64,000 bases of DNA from Trichomonas vaginalis G3 (lineage: Eukaryota > Parabasalia > Trichomonadida > Trichomonadidae), in assembly GCF_026262505.1 (NCBI RefSeq), contig NC_067207.1, forward strand, positions 20,552,082 through 20,616,081, given 5' to 3'. Under the pieces are notes generated by a model. It saw nothing but the letters and a program-made list of their open reading frames with translations. It was not told where the DNA came from and did not search any database. This document shows positions 37,190 through 49,800 of the stretch, piece by piece. The first letter of the stretch is position 1; each line of letters starts with the position of its first letter. The position numbers and the translations under genes were made by a program.

Positions 37190-37755
37190 TAGCATTAAAT
37201 AATTGAAGTACTTGGTTCGCAAAAACTTAAAAATCGATAAAATTGAAATATAGATATTTAAAGAGACTTATTATTATATATATTCCATAAAAGATTTTCA
37301 AAACATATGAGACCGTCAAAATTAAAAAGTTACGTCTTGAGTGGAGTCATAAGGATGAGAATGCTAGTAAATGTTTGTTGCGAAATTGGTATTGTACGAT
37401 TTTTTCGCAAAACGAAACCCTTATATTAAACAATTGCTTTACGAATAAATTTTCGGAATTGGTGATGTTTATAAAAATGATGTAATGTCAAAAAACATAC
37501 TAATTTTACAAGAATAATCAGACAGGTTCTTATATTTTTTTTAAAATAATGTTTTTTCAATTACTTATAGGAATAATCTAAGAAGCTTCTCTTCAATTAA
37601 ATAAATTTTCGTTTAAGGGACTTCAATAATATAATATCTAAACAGATTCAATTATGAGAGAATAAGATCTGTAAAGCACATTTAAATCATTATTTTAGTT
37701 ATTTATATAGTAACAACTTTAATTATAGAATATATAATTTGATAGATTTTAACGA

Positions 37756-37760
37756 TCATA
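37756..37760 (+). promoter_or_regulatory. Possible initiator of the DUF3447 gene
   Basis: TCATA matches the trichomonad initiator TCAYW. Its A lies 27 bases before the ATG at 37785. The motif is short and the evidence weak. Confidence 0.3.
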
Positions 37761-37784
37761 TTGCACTTTTTAAACAAAACATCG

Positions 37785-38648
37785 ATGTTGGCTCTTTCTA
37801 TTTTGTTCATCAGAAGAACATATTATAGAACACATTATAGAACCTATAACAACATTCAGCCCATTACAGTGTTAGAATACCCCGATCAGGCATCAAAGAT
37901 TATTTGGAGTGTCACGCCAAACAATATTTCAATTTCTTCATCACAAATCAAAAATCTCATTAAAACAAACAAAATATCTGCTGATTTAGCATTTCGCTTG
38001 ATCGACATTGCTTCCCAAATTCGTGTCAAAGATATCAAGTTATTCACAGATTTTTATCAACAATTATCGAATGAATTCTCATACACACCCAGTCCAAAAT
38101 GCCTGAGATTAGCTACATTACTATACTATAGAGGTTACCATTTTCCTAATTTCTCTCCTTCAATGAAAGAAGAAGAAGTTCTCAACATTTATTCAATAGA
38201 TTCACCTTTATACTATATTGCATGGGACAAAGTTGATGATCTCAAGAGCAAATTCCCAGATCTAGATATAAACAAGAAAATTGACAACTTGAGTCCACTA
38301 GACTGCGCAATTCAATATGGATCAGAACGTTGCTTCAATTACCTATATTATAAAGGTGCTTACTATTCCAGTGATTCTCAAAAATATGCCGTCCAAGGGG
38401 GAAACAACAACATCTTTATTCAAATGATTCAAGATGGTAAGAGATTTGATAATCTTATCAACATTGCATTAGACTATCACAATTTTTACATAGCAACCTA
38501 TCTTAAATTACATTTCGGACAAGTTCCTGATTCAATCGCAGACTGCTTCTATTATGGAAACTTTGATGTTGCTTCAACTTTACTTTCGAAGGGAGTAGAT
38601 GTCGACGATCGTCATATTTTCTTTCATCTCAAGTCTATCATTGTTTAA
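37785..38648 (+). CDS. DUF3447/ankyrin-like protein (287 aa), probably C-terminally cut
   Basis: Resembles the large trichomonad family whose N-terminal part is DUF3447 and whose C-terminal part is a run of ankyrin repeats, taken to be protein-binding scaffolds. The ATG at 37785 is used; the open frame runs a little further up without another ATG. The middle (SPLYYIAWDKVDDLK, NLSPLDCAIQYGSERCFNYL) and end (DSIADCFYYGNFDVASTLLS) show the repeating helix pairs of the family. The stop comes right after a T-rich stretch begins. An ankyrin repeat in the same direction lies about 300 bp on (38946-39036), so a minisatellite expansion may have cut the ORF before its ankyrin domain. The whole family usually continues with several ankyrin repeats. 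A noisy second copy is at 601-1466. Confidence 0.8.
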   Translation: MLALSILFIRRTYYRTHYRTYNNIQPITVLEYPDQASKIIWSVTPNNISISSSQIKNLIKTNKISADLAFRLIDIASQIRVKDIKLFTDFYQQLSNEFSYTPSPKCLRLATLLYYRGYHFPNFSPSMKEEEVLNIYSIDSPLYYIAWDKVDDLKSKFPDLDINKKIDNLSPLDCAIQYGSERCFNYLYYKGAYYSSDSQKYAVQGGNNNIFIQMIQDGKRFDNLINIALDYHNFYIATYLKLHFGQVPDSIADCFYYGNFDVASTLLSKGVDVDDRHIFFHLKSIIV

Positions 38649-38659
38649 TGTAATTTTCT

Positions 38660-38945
38660 TTCATTTTATGTTTATTTTTGCTTCATGAAATCCTCAATCT
38701 AATTATATTTATCATTATTATACAAGAGCATTCATCATTATTACATTGGATTCACTTTGATTTCAAATTGATCATTATTACATTGGATTCACATTAATTT
38801 CAAATTGATCATTATTACATTATATTCATTATCACTTCAAATTAATCATTATTATATCAGATTCACTTTGATTTCAAATTTTTCATTGTTTTAGAAAATT
38901 CCCATTCTCTTCATATTTTTCTTCATTTTATGAAATTCTTTATAG
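38660..38945. repeat. Minisatellite between DUF3447 part and ankyrin remnant
   Basis: Repeats of about 37 bp built on CATTATTACATTGGATTCAC with TTTGATTTCAAATTGAT. It separates the DUF3447 reading frame from the ankyrin remnant. I see no trichomonad intron signals (GTATGT, ACTAACACACAG) that would let it be spliced out. Confidence 0.65.
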
Positions 38946-39036
38946 ATTAATACAACTCCACTAATTTACGCAATCCAAACGAATTCAATTGATATCGTCA
39001 AGTCTTTAGTTCAATATGGTGCAAATATCAGCTTAG
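38946..39036 (+). pseudogene. Stranded ankyrin repeat
   Basis: One ankyrin-like repeat is readable without interruption: INTTPLIYAIQTNSIDIVKS followed by LVQYGANIS. It has no start codon of its own and is flanked on both sides by T/C-rich minisatellites. It is best explained as part of the DUF3447 gene's missing C-terminal domain. Confidence 0.7.
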
Positions 39037-39600
39037 TAACCCTTCTCTTTCTTTTCATATTTATTATTGTTTAAGCGGATTCTCTTTTCTTTCATATTTA
39101 TCACTATTTCATTGGATTCTTTATCTTTTTATGTTTTTCATTGCATTTTGATATTTTCTTTTGTTTCACATTTTATATTGTTTTATGGAATTAATCTTCA
39201 ACTCATGTTTATCATTATTTTAGATAATTCTATTTCTTTTAATATTTATCATTAATTTATGACATTCTCATTCTTTTCTTATTTATAATGATTTTATTAT
39301 ATCCACTTTCTTTTCACATCTATCATTATTTCAGACAATTATATTTCTTTTAATATTTATCAATGTTTTATGACATCCTCTTTCTTTTCACATTTATCAT
39401 TACTTTATGGAATTCTCTTTCTTTTCACATCTATCATTATTTTAGACAATTATATTTCTTTTAATATTTATCAATGTTTTATGACAATCTCTTTCTTTTC
39501 ATATCAATCATTGTTTTACGACATTCTATTACTAATCATATTTATCTTTGTTTTATGGCAATCTCTTTCTTTTCATATCTATTGGTTGAAAGTTACAAGC
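39037..39600. repeat. T/C-rich minisatellite
   Basis: Tandem units of CTCTTTCTTTTCACATTTAT type with ATCATTATTTTAGACAATT variants. ORFs at 39067-39255 and 39370-39780 are low-complexity translations of it (IFITISLD, FFSHLSLLYGILF) and are not supported as genes. Confidence 0.75.
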
Positions 39601-40739
39601 TCTCAATTTTCGTCCCTTTTGTACGTTTATTATAATTGTAGCATATTGTCATCAAGCACGCGACTAACCAGCAAAGACGTGTCCTCTAATTCCGTCCCTA
39701 GTTCAAGAATCTGGAACTATTTAAGCAAAAACATTCGATTTCAAAATCAAGCATTCTTTATTCAACGAGTAAAACATTAAAGTATGATTTGTCATACACG
39801 GAATAATGACAAGCTCTTAGAGTATGTTTAGTACAGAGTTACTGCCAACTTGAGTTCTTGAATTTGGTAAGTTAGAACAAAAGAAGCCATATGTCGCATC
39901 TAAGGACTTGTACTTATCAGAGTATTACTAAATGTTTAAGAATGTTAGTTATTCGTCCCAAACTCGTACGTTTCCACGCGAATCTTGATAATAAATATAC
40001 TATTTTGGACTTTTTGCAATAAATCTTTTTTTACCACATTAGCATATCTGTGTGTATGCTACTTAACCTCTTTAGAGACCATTAAGATAATGTTTTTTGA
40101 TACTTTTTCAAGACTATGCCATAAAGTAAACGAATAATTTACAAAATGATATTAAAAAATTTAATTTTATTATGCTTTTATAAATATTGAGACTTTTTAG
40201 GACTATTTTAAAAATGTAAATAGATCAATCATTTTAATATTAGATAAGATAATCTAAAGACGTCAGATGTTTCAATAACTTCAGATCAATGACTAATATG
40301 AAATTTAAGATTTGTGTTAATTTAAGAATTAACAATGGAATCTGGTTTAGAAAGATGGAAAGCATAGAGAATCTAAAGGATAAGAGAGATTAAATACAAA
40401 ATGCTGCATAAAAAGGCAGATCAGTGAGAAGAAATCATGAGGTTAAAAAGGAACATTCAAATTAGAATATAACATTGCATATTACAATATTAATATTAAA
40501 GATAATACTGCACATCATTGTGCAGTGATCCATAAATCAATATTAATATCTCATATGATAAAATCTAATATCATATTACAATATTAATATTAAAGATAAT
40601 ACTGCACATCATTGTGCAATTACACTATTTTAAATATTTTCATAAATAATGACTTACAAGTTAAAAAAATGTAGAATTAACTGCATGATCCAATATTGGA
40701 CCGAATGTATGTTTGAATCTATAACTGAATTCATTAATG
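39601..40739. other. Unique-looking DNA before the satellite
   Basis: No gene is supported. 39900-40740 matches 3060-4050 of the left copy with many indels. Confidence 0.55.
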
Positions 40740-43700
40740 ACAAAAAAGTGACTCTATAACTGAGTATCTGGCTGACAATATGCCTGAAAGTTTGAATGTG
40801 TCTAGGAATATAACTGACAGTTTGAGTGACATTTTGAATGAGGGTTTGGTTGTCAGTATAACTCAAGGTTTGAGAGAGAATATGACTCACAGTTTGACTG
40901 ACAATATGACTTAGAGTTTGAGTGACAGTATGAACAACTGATTTGGTGATAGTATGAACTACAGTTGACTGAGAATATGACTCGGTTTGACAGACACTGA
41001 TTACGGTTTTAGTTAGAATAAGACTGATTGGTGACAATATGACTGACGGTTTGACTCAATATGACTTGGTTTTATTTGATATGATTGAGAGTTTGGGTGA
41101 CAATATGACTCATAGTTTAAGAGAGTGTATGACTGATGGTTTTAGTGAGAATAAGACTGATAGTTTGAGTGACAATATGACTGTTGATTTGAGTGAGTGA
41201 ATGACTGACAGTTTGACTGACAATATGACTGACGGTTTTAGTGAGAATAAGACTGATAGTTTGGGTGACAATATGACTCATAGTTTAAGAGAGTGTATGA
41301 CTGATGGTTTTAGTGAGAATAAGACTGACAGTTTGAGTGACAATATGACTGTTGATTTGAGTGAGTGTATGACTGACAATTTGAGTGACAATATGACTGA
41401 CGGTTTGACAGACACTATGAATTAGCTTTTTAGTTAGAATAAGACTGACAGTTTGAGTGACAATATGACTGACGGTTTGACAGCCTCTATGACTTAAGGT
41501 TTTATTTAGAATATGACTGAGAGTGTGGGTGACAATATGACTGTTGATTTGAGTGAGTGTATGACTGACAATTTGAGTGACAATATGACTTCGGTTTGAC
41601 AGACACTATGAATTAGCTTTTTAGTTAGAATAAGACTGACAGTTTGAGTGACAATATGACTGACGGTTTGACAGACACTATGAATTAGCTTTTTAGTTAG
41701 AATAAGACTGACAGTTTGAGTGACAATATGACTGACGGTTTGACAGCCTCTATGACTTAAGGTTTTATTTAGAATATGACTGAGAGTGTGGGTGACAATA
41801 TGACTGTTGATTTGAGTGAGTGTATGACTGACAATTTGAGTGACAATATGACTTCGGTTTGACAGACACTATGAATTAGCTTTTTAGTTAGAATAAGACT
41901 GACAGTTTGAGTGACAATATGACTGACGGTTTGACAGACACTATGAATTAGCTTTTTAGTTAGGATAAGACTGATAGTTTGAGTGACAATATGACTGACG
42001 GTTTGACAGCCTCTATGACTTACGGTTTTAGTTAGAATAAGACTGACAGTTTGAGTGACAATATGACTGACAGTTTGACTGACAATATGACTGTTGATTT
42101 GAGTGAGTGTATGATTGAGAGTTTGAGTGACAATATGACTGACGGTTTGACAGACACTATGAATTAGCTTTTTAGTTAGAATAAGACTGACAGTTTGAGT
42201 GACAATATGACTGACGGTTTGACAGCCTCTATGACTTAAGGTTTTATTTAGAATATGACTGAGAGTGTGGGTGACAATATGACTGTTGATTTGAGTGAGT
42301 GTATGACTGACAATTTGAGTGACAATATGACTTCGGTTTGACAGACACTATGAATTAGCTTTTTAGTTAGAATAAGACTGACAGTTTGAGTGACAATATG
42401 ACTGACGGTTTGACAGACACTATGACTTAGGGTTTTAGTTAGAATAAGACTGACAGTTTGAGTGACAATATGACTGACGGTTTGACAGCCTCTATGACTT
42501 AAGGTTTTATTTAGAATATGACTGAGAGTGTGGGTGACAATATGACTGTTGATTTGAGTGAGTGTATGACTGACAATTTGAGTGACAATATGACTTCGGT
42601 TTGACAGACACTATGAATTAGCTTTTTAGTTAGAATAAGACTGATAGTTTGAGTGACAATATGACTGACGGTTTGACAGACACTATGACTTAACGTTTTA
42701 GTTAGAATAAGACTGACAGTTTGAGTGACAATATGACTGACGGTTTGACAGCCTCTATGACTTAAGGTTTTATTTAGAATATGACTGAGAGTGTGGGTGA
42801 CAATATGACTGTTGATTTGAGTGAGTGTATGACTGACAATTTGAGTGACAATATGACTTCGGTTTGACAGACACTATGAATTAGCTTTTTAGTTAGAATA
42901 AGACTGACAGTTTGAGTGACAATATGACTGACGGTTTGACAGCCTCTATGACTTAAGGTTTTATTTAGAATATGACTGAGAGTGTGGGTGACAATATGAC
43001 TGTTGATTTGAGTGAGTGTATGACTGACAATTTGAGTGACAATATGACTTCGGTTTGACAGACACTATGAATTAGCTTTTTAGTTAGAATAAGACTGACA
43101 GTTTGAGTGACAATATGACTGACGGTTTGACAGCCTCTATGACTTAAGGTTTTATTTAGAATATGACTGAGAGTGTGGGTGACAATATGACTGTTGATTT
43201 GAGTGAGTGTATGACTGACAATTTGAGTGACAATATGACTTCGGTTTGACAGACACTATGAATTAGCTTTTTAGTTAGGATAAGACTGACAGTTTGAGTG
43301 ACAATATGACTGACGGTTTGACAGACACTATGAATTAGCTTTTTAGTTAGAATAAGACTGACAGTTTGAGTGACAATATGACTGACGGTTTGACAGCCTC
43401 TATGACTTACGGTTTTAGTTGAATAAGACTGACAGTTTGAGTGACAATATGACTGACAGTTTGACTGACAATATGACTGTTGATTTGAGTGAGTGTATGA
43501 TGAGAGTTTGAGTGACAATATGACTGACGGTTTGACAGACACTATGAATTAGCTTTTTAGTTAGATAAGACTGATAGTTTGAGTGACAATATAACTGTTG
43601 ATTTGAGTGAGTGTATGACTGACAATTTGAGTGACAATATGACTTCGGTTTGACAGACACTATGAATTAGCTTTTTAGTTAGAATAAGACTGATAGTTTG

Positions 43701-46700
43701 AGTGACAATATGACTGACGGTTTGACAGCCTCTATGACTTAAGGTTTTATTTAGAATATGACTGAGAGTGTGGGTGACAATATGACTGTTGATTTGAGTG
43801 AGTGTATGACTGACAATTTGAGTGACAATATGACTTCGGTTTGACAGACACTATGAATTAGCTTTTTAGTTAGATAAGACTGACAGTTTGAGTGACAATA
43901 TGACTGACGGTTTGACAGACACTATGAATTAGCTTTTAGTTAGAATAAGACTGACAGTTTGAGTGACAATATGACTGACTTTGACAGCCTCTATGACTAC
44001 GGTTTTAGTTAGAATAAGACTGACAGTTTGAGTGACAATATGACTGACAGTTTGACTGACAATATGAGTTGATTTGAGTGAGTGTATGATTGAGAGTTTG
44101 AGTGACAATATGACTGACGGTTTGACAGACACTATGAATTAGCTTTTTAGTTAGGATAAGACTGACAGTTTGAGTGACAATATAACTGTTGATTTGAGTG
44201 AGTGTATGACTGACAATTTGAGTGACAATATGACTTCGGTTTGACAGACACTATGAATTAGCTTTTTAGTTAGAATAACTGATAGTTTGAGTGACAATAT
44301 GACTGACGGTTTGACAGCCTCTATGACTTAAGGTTTTATTTAGAATATGACTGAGAGTGTGGGTGACAATATGACTGTTGATTTGAGTGAGTGTATGACT
44401 GACAATTTGAGTGACAATATGACTTCGGTTTGACAGACACTATGAATTAGCTTTTTAGTTAGAATAAGACTGACAGTTTGAGTGACAATATGACTTCGGT
44501 TTGACAGACACTATGAATTAGCTTTTTAGTTAGAATAAGACTGACAGTTTGAGTGACAATATGACTGACGGTTTGACAGCCTCTATGACTTAAGGTTTTA
44601 TTTAGAATATGACTGAGAGTGTGGGTGACAATATGACTGTTGATTTGAGTGAGTGTATGACTGACAATTTGAGTGACAATATGACTTCGGTTTGACAGAC
44701 ACTATGAATTAGCTTTTTAGTTAGAATAAGACTGACAGTTTGAGTGACAATATGACTGACGGTTTGACAGCCTCTATGACTTAAGGTTTTATTTAGAATA
44801 TGACTGAGAGTGTGGTGACAATATGACTGTTGATTTGAGTGAGTGTATGACTGACAATTTGAGTGACAATATGACTTCGGTTTGACAGACACTATGAATT
44901 AGCTTTTTAGTTAGAATAAGACTGACAGTTTGAGTGACAATATGACTGACGGTTTGACAGCCTCTATGACTTAAGGTTTTATTTAGAATATGACTGAGAG
45001 TGTGGGTGACAATATGACTGTTGATTTGAGTGAGTGTATGACTGACAATTTGAGTGACAATATGACTTCGGTTTGACAGACACTATGAATTAGCTTTTTA
45101 GTTAGGATTAAGACTGACAGTTTGAGTGACAATATGACTTCGGTTTGACAGACACTATGAATTAGCTTTTTAGTTAGAATAAGACTGACAGTTTGAGTGA
45201 CAATATGACTGACGGTTTGACAGCCTCTATGACTTAAGGTTTTATTTAGAATATGACTGAGAGTGTGGGTGACAATATGACTGTTGATTTGAGTGAGTGT
45301 ATGACTGACAATTTGAGTGACAATATGACTTCGGTTTGACAGACACTATGAATTAGCTTTTTAGTTAGAATAAGACTGACAGTTTGAGTGACAATATGAC
45401 TGACGGTTTGACAGACACTATGAATTAGCTTTTTAGTTAGGATAAGACTGACAGTTTGAGTGACAATATGACTGACGGTTTGACAGCCTCTATGACTTAC
45501 GGTTTTAGTTAGAATAAGACTGACAGTTTGAGTGACAATATGACTGACAGTTTGACTGACAATATGACTGTTGATTTGAGTGAGTGTATGATTGAGAGTT
45601 TGAGTGACAATATGACTGACGGTTTGACAGCCTCTATGACTTAAGGTTTTATTTAGAATATGACTGAGAGTGTGGGTGACAATATGACTGTTGATTTGAG
45701 TGAGTGTATGACTGACAATTTGAGTGACAATATGACTTCGGTTTGACAGACACTATGAATTAGCTTTTTAGTTAGAATAAGACTGACAGTTTGAGTGACA
45801 ATATGACTGACGGTTTGACAGACACTATGAATTAGCTTTTTAGTTAGAATAAGACTGACAGTTTGAGTGACAATATGACTGACGGTTTGACAGCCTCTAT
45901 GACTTAAGGTTTTATTTAGAATATGACTGAGAGTGTGGGTGACAATATGACTGTTGATTTGAGTGAGTGTATGACTGACAATTTGAGTGACAATATGACT
46001 TCGGTTTGACAGACACTATGAATTAGCTTTTTAGTTAGAATAAGACTGACAGTTTGAGTGACAATATGACTGACGGTTTGACAGACACTATGACTTAGGG
46101 TTTTAGTTAGAATAAGACTGACAGTTTGAGTGACAATATGACTCATAGTTTAAGAGAGTGTATGACTGATGGTTTTAGTGAGAATAAGACTGACAGTTTG
46201 AGTGACAATATGACTGTTGATTTGAGTGAGTGTATGACTGACAATTTGAGTGACAATATGACTTCGGTTTGACAGACACTATGAATTAGCTTTTTAGTTA
46301 GAATAAGACTGACAGTTTGAGTGACAATATGACTGACGGTTTGACAGCCTCTATGACTTAAGGTTTTATTTAGAATATGACTGAGAGTGTGGGTGACAAT
46401 ATGACTGTTGATTTGAGTGAGTGTATGACTGACAATTTGAGTGACAATATGACTTCGGTTTGACAGACACTATGAATTAGCTTTTTAGTTAGAATAAGAC
46501 TGACAGTTTGAGTGACAATATGACTGACGGTTTGACAGCCTCTATGACTTAAGGTTTTATTTAGAATATGACTGAGAGTGTGGGTGACAATATGACTGTT
46601 GATTTGAGTGAGTGTATGACTGACAATTTGAGTGACAATATGACTTCGGTTTGACAGACACTATGAATTAGCTTTTTAGTTAGAATAAGACTGACAGTTT

Positions 46701-46860
46701 GAGTGACAATATGACTGACGGTTTGACAGACACTATGAATTAGCTTTTTAGTTAGAATAAGACTGACAGTTTGAGTGACAATATGACTGACGGTTTGACA
46801 GCCTCTATGACTTACGGTTTTAGTTAGAATAAGACTGACAGTTTGAGTGACAATATGACT
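40740..46860 (+). repeat. 24-bp satellite with 191-bp higher-order repeat, clean
   Basis: The basic monomer is 24 bp, beginning GACTGAC and often ending GAGTGACAATAT. From about 41441 eight monomer types follow in fixed order, one of them 23 bp, giving a 191-bp unit. Unit starts at 41441 and 41632 are 191 bp apart. Shorter 72-bp (three-monomer) repeats are interleaved. The first 600 bp contain more varied monomers (GACTCATAG, GACTGATGG types). Copies in the core are nearly identical. The array stops abruptly at 46860, where sequence of the opposite orientation starts. Confidence 0.95.
41201..41425 (+). other. Open 8-residue-repeat frame at the satellite edge
   Basis: Because the monomer is 24 bp, one frame reads an eight-residue repeat, MTDSLTDN and relatives (MTDGFSEN, KTDSLGDN), for 74 codons. 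Core monomers contain TAA or TAG in this frame, so it closes inside the array. This may be a relic of a coding repeat or chance. There is no recognisable start context, and I do not claim a gene. Confidence 0.4.
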
Positions 46861-49800
46861 CAAAACTGTCATCTTATCTAACTAAAAAGCTAATTCATAG
46901 GTCTGTCAAAACCAGTCTTGCTCACAGCTCCCTCAATCAACAGTATATTGTCACTCAAACTGATCAGTCTTATTCTAACTAAAAAGCAATTCATAGTGTC
47001 TGTCAACGTCAAGCCTCAACGTCTAATTCATACACTCAAAATTAAGTCTATGTCAGTCAAACCTCAGTCATATCCCGTCCTCAACCACTCCTCAGTAACT
47101 ATTCTAAACAAAACCGTAAGTCATAGAGGCTTGCCAAACCGTCAGTCATATTGTACTCAACTTCAATCAATCACTATCACAGTCAATTATTCACTTCAGT
47201 CTAGTCACTCAAGAATCCAACGCTAATTCACTAACCGTAAGTCAAAGCTGTTCCAAACCGTCAGTTCTACTTGTCATCTCAAACTCTGTCAGTCTTATCC
47301 TAAACTAAAAAACTAACTTCAATAGTGTCTCAACCGTATGTCATATTGTTCACTCAACCGTCAGTCCTATTCTAACTAAAAAAGCTAATTCATGTGTCTG
47401 TCAAACCGAAGTTCATATTGTCCACTCAAATTGTCAGTCATACCTCACTCAAATCAACAGTCAATATTGTCACCCACACTCTCAGTTCATATTCTAAAAA
47501 ACCTTAATCATAGGCTGTCAACCGTCAGTCATATTGATTCACTCAAACTGCTCTTATCTACTAAAGCAAGTCTAAGTCTTAGAATCAATGGCACATTATT
47601 ATTCAAACTAAAAGTCTTAGTCTGTCAAACCGAAAGTCATATTGTCCACAATCATTGTCAATCATAACCACTCAAATCAAACGAGTTCATATGTCACCCA
47701 CACTCTCAGTCAATATTCTAAATAAACCTTATATCATAAGAGCTTACAACATCCGTCATCATTTCACTCAAACTGTCAAGTCTGTATTCCTAACTAAAAG
47801 CTTAATCATAGTGTCTGATCACCGAATAATATTGTCACTCAAACTGTCAGCATACACTCATCAATATTCAACAGTCATATTGTCACCCACACTCTCAGTC
47901 ATATTCAATAATAAACCTTAAGTCATAAAGAGCGTCAAACCGCGATCAATATTGTCACCTACAACACTGCTCATTCTTATTCTCAACTAAAAAGTCTTAA
48001 TCATAGTTGTCATGCCCAACCGAATCATATTTCTCAAACTTGTCAGTCATACAACTCACTCAAATCCACAGCATATTGTCACCCACACTCCTCATCCTAA
48101 TTAACACCGTTATTGCTCAAATAATTATCACACGTACTATTCTCTAATAATGAGCTGCAAACCGTCCATATTGTCCACTTCAACTCAAGTCTTATTCTAA
48201 CTAAAAACTAATTATAAGTGTCTGTCAACCGAAAGTCATTATTGTCACTCAAATGTAGCATATCCTCAATCATCATTTTCACACATTCATCTATAATAAA
48301 CTAATCGGATTACCTCCGTATATTGTCACTCAAAACTGTCATCTTTTCTAACTAAAAAGCTAATTCATAGTGTCTGTCAAACAAAGTCATATGTCACTCA
48401 AATTGATCAGTCTAACACTCACTCAAATCAAATAATTGTCACTCAAACACGCCACTCTATATCCTAACTTAAAAAGTCTAATCTCATAGTGTCTGTTCCA
48501 ACCGTCAGTCATATGTCACTCAAACTCTCAATCATACACTTCACTCAAATCAAATCATAATTGTCATCAAACTGTAGTCATATAGTGTCACCAAACCTGT
48601 CCAGTCTTATTCTCCCCAATCATAAGCTTCAAAACTCGGTATAGTCATCAGACTGCCAGTCTTACTTCAAACATTATATCGCGTTCAAAACCGTAGTCAT
48701 ATGTTCACTCAAATGTCAGTCCTTATCCTAACCTAAAGCTAATTCATAAGAGTCGTCAAACCCAAGTCAAAGCCACTCAATTTTCATTACGTCACCAATC
48801 AACACATATGTCAGCTTACTCTCAAAGTCTATTCTAATAAACGTGCTTTAATCATAGAGCTGATCATTTCAACCAATTGTCAGTCAAAGTCACTCAAAAA
48901 CATCATGTCTAGTCAAATTCTAAATAAAACCTAAGTCATAGTGTCTGTCAAACGAAGTCTAGATCACTCAATTCGTAGTCATCTCACAATCAACTTATTG
49001 TCACGTTCACTATCAGTTTCCTAACTAAAGAGCTTAATTCATAGTGTCTGTCAACCGTCAGCTCATTTCACTCAAACTCAATCATACAACCACTCAAATT
49101 CAACATCATATTGTCATCAAACTGTCATCATATATGTTCACTTCAAACTGCAGTCTTATTCATAACTAAACTCGAAGTCATAAGGCTCGTCTCAAAACCG
49201 TCAGTTCATTATTGTCACTCAAAAACTGTCAGTCTTATTCTAACTTAAAAGCAATTATGCTGTCTGTCAAACGCCATCATATTGTCACTCAAACTGTTTC
49301 AGTCTTATTCTAACTAAAAAGCCTAATTCATATGTCGTCAAACAAGTATCATATCACTCAAATTGTCATCATTAACACTCACTCAAATCAACATCATATT
49401 GTGTCACCCACACTCTCATCATATTCTAAAGTAAAACCCTTAATAGTAGAGCTCTGTCAACTCAGTCTATTGTCACTCAAAACTTCATCTTATTAACTAA
49501 AAGCTTAATTCAGTAGTGGTCTGTCAACCGAAGTCATTATTGTCACTCAAATGTCAGTCATACACTCACTCAATGAATCAACATCACTATTGTCACACCA
49601 CACTCGCAGTCCATATTACTAAATAAACACCTTAAGTCATAAGAGGCTGTCAAACCGTCAGTCATATTGTCACTCAAAACTGTCACGATCTTATTCTAAA
49701 CTAAAATCTATTCATAGTGTCTTCTAACCGAAGTTCATCATTGTCACTCAAATTGCTCACACCCAATCACATCATATTTCACTCAAACGTAGCTATCACA

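Larger units (their letters stand above)
37190..40740 (+). repeat. Long direct repeat, right copy
   Basis: Partner of 1-4090. Within it the DUF3447 coding part is clean, while the stretches before (37190-37780) and after (39840-40740) differ from the left copy by many small indels in both directions. Near 40480-40620 a segment of about 100 bp is tandemly repeated, with a small hairpin CTGCACATCATTGTGCAG. Confidence 0.8.

Noticed and set aside
38649-38945. Intron between the DUF3447 part and the ankyrin repeat
   Set aside because: The long conserved trichomonad splice signals (GTATGT at the 5' site, ACTAACACACAG at the 3' site) are not visible.
39067-39780. Phenylalanine/serine/isoleucine-rich ORFs that look like membrane proteins
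   Set aside because: They translate a T/C-rich minisatellite; the hydrophobicity follows from base composition.
43156-43542. Minus-strand ORFs of 60-130 codons in the satellite (SYCHSNCQSY, THSNQQSYC type)
   Set aside because: They come from the 24-bp period keeping a frame open by chance. They recur in every block, end at repeat stops and have no start context.
41401-46860. CRISPR array suggested by regular repeats
   Set aside because: The repeats abut without unique spacers, vary as satellite monomers do, and the genome is eukaryotic.
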